6,382 nt of DNA, taken from Bacillota bacterium (GTDB taxonomy: Bacteria; Bacillota; Clostridia; Peptostreptococcales; Anaerovoracaceae). Location of the stretch: NCBI GenBank assembly GCA_017621195.1, contig JAGATO010000168.1:1-6382 (forward strand). Direction: 5' to 3'. Positions 1 to 4,244 of this stretch are shown one piece after another. Every line of letters starts with the position of its first letter. Within the stretch, counting starts at the first letter, position 1. The notes under the pieces are model-generated. The model ran no database searches. It was given only the letters and a program-made list of their open reading frames with translations, and was not told the origin of the DNA. Made by a program: the position numbers and the translations under genes.

Positions 1-1500
1 CTTCATGGGCAGGTTGTAAACCGTACCGTAGCCGGGCATGTTCTCCATGAAGGCTTCGATGATGCCGTCCTCCTTGGGAGCTGCGCCGTAGCTCAGGTCG
101 GAAATGTAGGGGAAGAACTTCTTGTATACCAACTTGTAGTCGGTCTTGGTGGTGTCCACGGCGTCAGCCACCGCTTCCAGCAGGGCCTTTTCCTTGGGCT
201 CGTCACCCTTGATGTAAATGTGCGGATAATAGGGCTGAGAGAAGTATACGATCAGAACCGGGTTCTTATCGGACCACAGCCCGTGAACGTATTCCACCAG
301 CTTGGTGTTTCTGTCTCTGGCGTCGATGGTCTCATCCTTCATCAGCTCTTCGGCATAAGCCTGAACCATGGCGTCGAAGCCTTCGCCCACTTCTTTGCGA
401 ACCACATCGCACAGCTGCTGATAGGACATGGTTCTGGCTTCCCAGGGCAGCTTGGTGAACGGTCTGTGAGCCATTTCGCAGAATCTCTCATACCGTTCGT
501 TCAGCATATCCACAACGGTCTGGAAGCATTCCTGACCGGCCTTCATCATCTTGTCCAGAACCTGGTCCGGCGTGGAGCAGTGGGTCGCGTAGTTGAAGAA
601 TACTACGGCGGTCTTGGCGATCTGTACGGAGTATTCCGGCTTCAGATCTCTCTGGCGCAGCGTTACCGGCGGCAGGGTGACTTCGCCTTCGGCCACGTCG
701 CAAAATTCCGGATTCAGGTTGATTCTGCGGGTAATCTCCGCGGCGATCTGGTTGGGGTCGATTCCCTTGAAGGATTCGCCTACGTGGGTTTCCTTACCTA
801 CAACGTAGAAGGTGGGCATCAGCTTTCCTACGGTTCCGACGTAAACGTACTTGTTTTCGTCGCCGCTGTACTCCTCGGTCATGTAGTCGGTATCCAACAG
901 GGCCAGATAGTCGTACTTCTTCTCGTCGGCCAAACGGCACAGTTCGGGAACCACGTTCAGCATACCGCCGGAGTTTCCTTCTTCGTCGCAGACGGCGCCG
1001 TAGATCAGATTTCCTTCGAAGTTTTCAATATCGTCGGAGATCATTTCCATCAGAGCCATGATGATGGCATCGCCGGATTTCATGTCGAAGATGCCGCGGC
1101 CGAACAGATAGTCTCCGGATTCCAGATCCTTCTTCACATCCTCAGGCAGCTCGATCTCCTTGAACTTTTCGGTGAGAACCAGCGGCTGATTGGCAAACTC
1201 GGCCAGCGGACCGTAATCGGAAATACCAACGGTATCGATGTGTCCGATCATGACCACGGTCTTGTCGGACGGCTTCTTCTCGCCGTTGACGATGGCGACC
1301 ACGCTCTTTCTTCCCAGCTTGTCGCCCTTGACCGGTACGAAATACAGATTTTCCGGGTGTCTCTTGAAATACTTCATCTCAGACAGGATGGAATAAACCT
1401 TTTCTGCGATCAGAATTTCATCCGGCGTATCCAGTACGCTCAGCTGGCTGGTCAGATCCAGTGCGATCTGCTCAATTCTCTTGGTAAGTTCAGGTTTCAT
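1..1500 (-). CDS. rocB: RocB-family M20 metallohydrolase, C-terminus cut by window edge
   Basis: This is a zinc-type aminoacyl/peptidase hydrolase of the M20 clan, most like the RocB (arginine utilisation) branch; the exact substrate of that family is not settled. Exactly 500 codons are visible and the family usually runs to about 540-570 residues, so only the tail is missing. Ligand motifs seen: GHIDTVG with H87 and D89, FGRGIFDMKSG with bridging D139, the catalytic pair E173/E174 in CDEEGNSGG, and D205 in LLDTDY. H239 in GKETHVGE belongs to the lid/dimerisation domain. The final metal-binding His expected near the C-terminus lies outside the window. The family-like stretch FPYISDLSYG falls at about residues 463-472. 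The ATG at 1500-1498 is preceded by GAGGAGG (1514-1508) with a 7-nt spacer, which fixes the start. It lies 112 nt downstream of another M20 gene with no terminator or clear promoter between, so co-transcription is likely. Probably cytoplasmic, since no signal peptide is seen. Family call firm, role in arginine use inferred. Confidence 0.87.
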   Translation of the reverse strand, partial: MKPELTKRIEQIALDLTSQLSVLDTPDEILIAEKVYSILSEMKYFKRHPENLYFVPVKGDKLGRKSVVAIVNGEKKPSDKTVVMIGHIDTVGISDYGPLAEFANQPLVLTEKFKEIELPEDVKKDLESGDYLFGRGIFDMKSGDAIIMALMEMISDDIENFEGNLIYGAVCDEEGNSGGMLNVVPELCRLADEKKYDYLALLDTDYMTEEYSGDENKYVYVGTVGKLMPTFYVVGKETHVGESFKGIDPNQIAAEITRRINLNPEFCDVAEGEVTLPPVTLRQRDLKPEYSVQIAKTAVVFFNYATHCSTPDQVLDKMMKAGQECFQTVVDMLNERYERFCEMAHRPFTKLPWEARTMSYQQLCDVVRKEVGEGFDAMVQAYAEELMKDETIDARDRNTKLVEYVHGLWSDKNPVLIVYFSQPYYPHIYIKGDEPKEKALLEAVADAVDTTKTDYKLVYKKFFPYISDLSYGAAPKEDGIIEAFMENMPGYGTVYNLPMK

Positions 1501-1538
1501 AGTGTTTCCTCCTCAATTTCCGGCAGACGCCGATATTT

Positions 1539-1580
1539 GCAAAACGTCGAAGCGACACAACCAAAGCTTCTCCGTTTTAC
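1539..1580 (-). other. Intercistronic RNA hairpin with tandem G-A mismatches
   Basis: Read on the minus strand, the gap between the two M20 genes folds as an outer stem GTAAAACG/CGTTTTGC (8 pairs, one G-U), a symmetric GA/GA internal loop, an inner stem GAAGC/GCTTC, and a 12-nt loop. A 5'-GA/3'-AG pair of mismatches forms stable sheared pairs in RNA. On the plus strand the same positions would be UC/UC, so the fold favours the transcribed strand. The hairpin ends 25 nt before the rocB Shine-Dalgarno and has no U-run after it, so it is not a classical terminator. A smaller CGGC/GCCG hairpin (1532-1521) follows. It could stabilise or process mRNA or bind a regulator; it matches no riboswitch class that I recognise. 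Confidence 0.5.
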
Positions 1581-1612
1581 GTTCTTCTGAATTTGCGGAT
1601 TTCAGGCGTTGA

Positions 1613-2818
1613 CTATACCAGAACCTCCGCAAAGTACCGGTACAGGGTTTCTGCCACTTCCGTTATGGAGTCGAGGCAGACGTATTCGTCGCAGCTGTGG
1701 AAGTGATCCCCGCTGGCCCCAAACATGACCGTGGGAATCCCCAGCGTACCGCCGACGTAATTGAAATCGCCGATGGCTTCAAAATAGGAAATCTGAGGCT
1801 CTGTTCCACAGGTCTTCGCCACCGATGCCAAAAATCGCTTGACGTATTCGTTATCCGCATCGGCACAATACGGCGGAAATCCTCCGTCGAACCGGTCTAC
1901 GGGCGTATCGCGGAAGACGATCTCGCATTGGCTTCGTACCCCCGCTCTCCGAATGGCTTCCTCCGCTTCTTCCCGCAGGGTCTGCTGGTTTTCACCGCGG
2001 ACTACGTGGGAGAAGATCTCGATCTCCGCATAATCCGGAACGCTGCAGGCGGCTCCGCCGCTCGCCAGACGAATGACACAGTTGGCGCCCTTTCCCAGCT
2101 GGGGATCGCTGCGCTTTTCCATGGCTTCCAGTTCTACCACGATCTTCGAGGCGTCTACCGCAGCGCTGACGCCCAGATGAGGCGTTGCCGCATGAGAAGA
2201 CTTTCCGCGAACGATGATCTTGTAATTGTATCCGCCCTTGGCCCCCATTCCCACGCAAGGGTGGGGCCGTCCGGAAAAGCCGGCCGTAGGCTCCGTGCTG
2301 ATGGCGATATCGGCGATCTCCTCCACCCGATGCCACTGGTCGTCGATCAGAAACATCGTTCCCAGGCCGTAGGGGCCTTCTTCGTCGGACACCAGATGAT
2401 AGATGATCTTTCCGTTGAATTCTTTGTGTTCGGCGGCAAACGCTTCCACCGCCAGCAGGATGGCTGCGCAGCCGGACTTCATATCCAGCGCCCCCGTCCC
2501 GTAGAGCTTTCCGTCCTCCACCTGTCCTCCCAGGGGATCCTTCGTCCAGCCGTCGCAGATGTTGACGGTGTCCAGATGGCCGTTCAGGTAAATCACCGGA
2601 CCGGGCTTTCCGCCGTCCAGAACACCGGTGACGTTCGTCCCGTGAAATCCGGTCACCCGGCTGTCGTGATACGTATGAAGCTGTGCCGGAAGGCCTCGCT
2701 CCTCCAACCAGCCTTTCACGTAGTCCATGATCTCGTCCTCGTGAAAATACGGGCTGGAAATCGATACAAGCTTCTGTAAAAGTTCTGTCATCGCGCTCAA
2801 ACTGATTTTGTTGTCCAT
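1613..2818 (-). CDS. M20 family metallopeptidase / ArgE-DapE-type deacylase
   Basis: This is a complete 401-residue, probably cytoplasmic, di-metal hydrolase of the ArgE/DapE/ACY1/CPG2 group, which cleaves N-acyl amino acids or small peptides. Motifs seen: NGHLDTV with H81 and D83, YGTGALDMKSG with bridging D112, catalytic E146/E147 in SDEEGPYG, E176 in ISTEP, lid-domain H209 in GKSSHAATP, and the last ligand H374 in FHSCDEYV. All expected metal ligands are present, so it should be active. The length fits the family (about 370-430). The start is set at the ATG at 2818-2816 because AGGAGG lies at 2829-2824 with a 5-nt spacer. A longer reading from 2896 is rejected because that ATG is inside the -35 box of the gene's own promoter. 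It is first in a probable operon with the rocB-like gene and divergent from a broken transporter gene. The substrate (acetylornithine, succinyl-diaminopimelate, other acyl amino acids or dipeptides) cannot be told from sequence alone. Confidence 0.9.
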   Translation of the reverse strand: MDNKISLSAMTELLQKLVSISSPYFHEDEIMDYVKGWLEERGLPAQLHTYHDSRVTGFHGTNVTGVLDGGKPGPVIYLNGHLDTVNICDGWTKDPLGGQVEDGKLYGTGALDMKSGCAAILLAVEAFAAEHKEFNGKIIYHLVSDEEGPYGLGTMFLIDDQWHRVEEIADIAISTEPTAGFSGRPHPCVGMGAKGGYNYKIIVRGKSSHAATPHLGVSAAVDASKIVVELEAMEKRSDPQLGKGANCVIRLASGGAACSVPDYAEIEIFSHVVRGENQQTLREEAEEAIRRAGVRSQCEIVFRDTPVDRFDGGFPPYCADADNEYVKRFLASVAKTCGTEPQISYFEAIGDFNYVGGTLGIPTVMFGASGDHFHSCDEYVCLDSITEVAETLYRYFAEVLV

Positions 2819-2823
2819 CATTT

Positions 2824-2829
2824 CCTCCT
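2824..2829 (-). promoter_or_regulatory. Ribosome binding site that decides the M20 start
   Basis: The minus strand reads AGGAGG followed by AAATGATG. The second ATG (2818-2816) is 5 nt from the AGGAGG; the overlapping earlier ATG (2821-2819) is only 2 nt away, which is too close for good initiation. This supports an N-terminus beginning MDNKIS. Confidence 0.75.
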
Positions 2830-2867
2830 GAATTATCAGAACTTTTTTAATCATCTCATACATTATT

Positions 2868-2896
2868 ACTATACCACAGTTCCCGCCGCTTGTCAT
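2868..2896 (-). promoter_or_regulatory. Sigma-A-type promoter of the M20 / rocB unit
   Basis: On the minus strand there is a -35 box ATGACA (2896-2891, five of six matches to TTGACA), a spacer of exactly 17 nt, and an extended -10 TGGTATAGT with the hexamer TATAGT at 2873-2868. Transcription would begin near 2861, giving a leader of about 43 nt before the start codon at 2818. Confidence 0.75.
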
Positions 2897-2917
2897 CTCA
2901 CTTCTTCCTTAAAATTG

Positions 2918-2933
2918 TGTGAAATCGCTGTGA
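2918..2933. repeat. Direct repeat TGTGA x2, 11 bp apart
   Basis: TGTGA occurs at 2918-2922 and 2929-2933, one helical turn apart, just upstream of the transporter -10 box where a good -35 hexamer is missing. It may be an activator half-site pair, but such short repeats can arise by chance. Confidence 0.25.
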
Positions 2934-2949
2934 TCTTTCGTCCGGTCCA

Positions 2950-2958
2950 TGATATAAT
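2950..2958 (+). promoter_or_regulatory. Extended -10 promoter of the transporter pseudogene
   Basis: TGATATAAT at 2950-2958 is a perfect TATAAT hexamer (2953-2958) with the upstream TG of an extended -10 element. No good -35 hexamer sits 16-18 nt upstream, so the promoter relies on the extended element or an activator. The predicted start near 2965 leaves about a 70-nt leader before the TTG at 3036. It is divergent from the M20 promoter. Confidence 0.6.
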
Positions 2959-3035
2959 AATTGAGTCTGCGACGCGCCTGCTGCGGTTGCATCCATTTCG
3001 AATATAACACAAGTTTGAAGGGAGGTCCCCAACCA

Positions 3036-3564
3036 TTGAATCCCAAAAAAAACGCCAAATACTACATGATCTTTTCCACGGCCACCTTCGGTACGCTGAG
3101 CATTTTCGTCCGAAACATCTCCCTGCCTTCCGGCGAGTTGGCATTGTACCGCGCCCTTTTGGCCGCTGCCTTCGTAGCCGTCTTTCTGATCGTGACCAAA
3201 AACCCCCATTCCCTTTTCCGCCATCAAAAAGGAAATTCCCATTCTTCTGCTTTCCGGCAGCGTCATGGGAATCAACTGGATTCTTCTGTTTGAAGCTTAT
3301 AAATATACGTCCGTATCGCTTGCTACGCTGAGCCTGTACTTTGCTCCCGTCATCGTCACAATCGCCTGTCCCTTTCTCTTTCGTGAACGTATGACGAAAA
3401 GGCATGTCCTCTGCTTCGTCATGTCCACCCTGGGCGTCATCCTCATCGTCGGGTTCAGCGGCTTCGGTCAATCGGGAACCGACCTGATCGGCATCGCCTT
3501 CGGCTTGGGCTTCTCCTTGTATAACGAGCTGGGATCCGGCGATCCCGAGCACGAAACGGTTTGA
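3036..3564 (+). pseudogene. EamA/DMT-superfamily transporter, frameshifted and truncated
   Basis: These are remains of an inner-membrane drug/metabolite transporter of the EamA type, which normally has about 290-300 residues and ten helices and exports amino acids or metabolites. The start is a TTG at 3036 with GGGAGGT at 3020-3026 (9-nt spacer). The first 57 residues hold helix 1 (ATFGTLSIFV) and helix 2 (ELALYRALLAA). The frame then shifts within the A5C5 run at 3198-3207; removing one base restores continuity into KKEIPILLLSG, NWILLFEAYKYTSVS (about 80-94), APVIVTIACPF, and RERMTKRHVLCFVMSTLGV (about 116-134), ordered as in the first EamA repeat. Homology fades at GFSLYN (about 158-163). 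A short polar tail ELGSGDPEHETV and a TGA at 3562-3564 follow, so the second EamA repeat is absent. A homopolymer sequencing error could explain the shift but not the missing half. Substrate unknown. Confidence 0.82.
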
Positions 3565-3571
3565 AACCCAT

Positions 3572-3609
3572 AAAAAAGCCCTGCAAACCACACGGTTCGC
3601 AGGGCTTTT
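3572..3609. terminator. Bidirectional intrinsic terminator
   Basis: A stem GCCCTGC (3578-3584) pairs with GCAGGGC (3599-3605), and the inner AACC/GGTT also pair. It is flanked by A6 (3572-3577) on the left and T4 (3606-3609) on the right. Plus-strand transcripts of the transporter end 8 nt past its stop codon into the T-run. Minus-strand transcripts of the small membrane protein gene read the A6 as U6. The placement between convergent genes fits use in both directions. Confidence 0.87.
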
Positions 3610-3641
3610 GCTTTCCTTCTCATTTGTTTCGTACGGTGCCC

Positions 3642-3665
3642 GGCGGTTCGATTCCGCTCTCCGCT
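3642..3665 (+). other. tRNA 3'-end-like fragment (T-arm plus acceptor-like tail)
   Basis: GGCGG, TTCGATT and CCGCT (3642-3658) form a T-arm-like hairpin containing the classic GGTTCGATTCC box. CTCCGCT follows, which resembles the 3' acceptor strand of a serine tRNA. No anticodon arm, D arm or CCA is present, so this is not a functional tRNA. It may be a remnant of a tRNA attachment site or a chance match. Confidence 0.3.
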
Positions 3666-3668
3666 ATA

Positions 3669-4148
3669 TCAATACACCATGCGAATTCCGGTCAGGTAGT
3701 TGATCTCCTTCACTTCCCCGGAGTCTACCGACAGCTTGTACATACCCATTCCGCTCTTATCTACTACGTTCAGTTCCGAAACCAGCTCCGCCAGTTCTTC
3801 TCTGTTCTTGTCGTCAAACTTCACCCGTCGGACGTTCCGCAGCATCTGGCGCAGTTCTTCATTGTCTCCGTACAGAACGTTTTTCTGAAACGCCTCCCTG
3901 GGGCAGAGCTCGATCATCCTGTTCATTCCTTCCTTCCAGGCTTCTTCCGTCGTCCAGGTGATGATCCCTTCCTCCGGACTGGTGACAAAGGAATATGCCG
4001 CCATCAGGTCGTTATACCGCTGCTCCCGGTCTCCGGAAAGCAGACCCGTAGTACTGACCGCACCGATCAGAACCAACAGGATCATCAAGGCGATGATCAG
4101 AATGACATGGCGGTCCATGACCGCGCGAATTTTCTCAAATAAAGCCAT
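3669..4148 (-). CDS. Hypothetical protein with one N-terminal membrane helix
   Basis: I do not recognise this 159-residue protein. A short basic N-terminus (residues 1-14, with K6, R8 and R13) precedes a strongly hydrophobic helix at about 15-37 (VILIIALMILLVLIGAV core). It is followed by about 120 polar residues rich in charged helices, notably EELRQMLRNVRR (97-108) and KNREELAELVSELNVV (114-129). The charge pattern predicts N-in, with the soluble part outside the cytoplasm, as a membrane-anchored protein or uncleaved signal anchor. There is a single Cys (C82) and no lipobox. The ATG at 4148-4146 is chosen because GAAGG lies at 4160-4156 with a 7-nt spacer and the helix then sits near the N-terminus. 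An upstream in-frame ATG at 4196 would place a strong hairpin inside the coding region. It lies 96 nt after the oxidoreductase stop with no evident promoter, so read-through from that gene is likely. It ends 63 nt before a strong terminator. Confidence 0.7.
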   Translation of the reverse strand: MALFEKIRAVMDRHVILIIALMILLVLIGAVSTTGLLSGDREQRYNDLMAAYSFVTSPEEGIITWTTEEAWKEGMNRMIELCPREAFQKNVLYGDNEELRQMLRNVRRVKFDDKNREELAELVSELNVVDKSGMGMYKLSVDSGEVKEINYLTGIRMVY

Positions 4149-4165
4149 GTTCTTACCTTCAAATT

Positions 4166-4191
4166 GCGGGCGTTCCCGAAGGAACGCCCGC
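4166..4191 (-). other. Perfect 11-bp hairpin with UUCG tetraloop, intercistronic
   Basis: GCGGGCGTTCC and GGAACGCCCGC pair perfectly. On the minus-strand transcript the loop is UUCG closed by C-G, an exceptionally stable tetraloop. It lies 53 nt after the oxidoreductase stop codon and 5 nt before the GAAGG ribosome binding site of the next gene. Only a weak AAUUUG follows it, so termination would be partial at best. It may act as a 3'-end stabiliser, a processing boundary or an attenuator of the downstream gene. Confidence 0.7.
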
Positions 4192-4244
4192 GTCATTCAC
4201 AGATGTGCGCCGCAGTCCACAGGCCGCAGCCGTTGATTCAGCCG

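Noticed and set aside
1523..1560. Separate promoter for rocB in the intercistronic gap
   Set aside because: The best minus-strand pair (TTGTGT and AAATAT) matches the consensus poorly, so I do not call it.
220..1590. 456-codon plus-strand open frame
   Set aside because: It lies antisense to the RocB-family gene, which shows clear M20 motifs and a strong RBS. The plus-strand product matches nothing recognisable and runs through the intercistronic hairpin.
1697..2779. 360-codon plus-strand open frame
   Set aside because: It is a shadow of the M20 gene on the opposite strand, with no family motifs and an Arg-rich composition typical of antisense frames.
2819..2896. 26-residue N-terminal extension of the M20 gene starting at 2896
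   Set aside because: The ATG lies in the -35 box and the predicted transcript begins near 2861, so it would not be on the mRNA. The internal ATG at 2818 has a well-placed AGGAGG.
2893..3591. 232-codon minus-strand open frame across the transporter remnant
   Set aside because: It is antisense to the recognisable EamA segments, has a low-complexity basic/glycine-rich product, and begins inside the terminator region.
3642..3665. Complete tRNA gene
   Set aside because: Only a T-arm and an acceptor-like tail are present; no D arm, anticodon arm or CCA can be found upstream or downstream.
3561..4142. 193-codon plus-strand open frame
   Set aside because: It starts across the transporter terminator and is antisense to the small membrane protein, with no RBS or motifs.
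4149..4196. 16-residue upstream extension of the small membrane protein
   Set aside because: It would encode the UUCG hairpin as protein and move the membrane helix inward. The ATG at 4148 has its own RBS.
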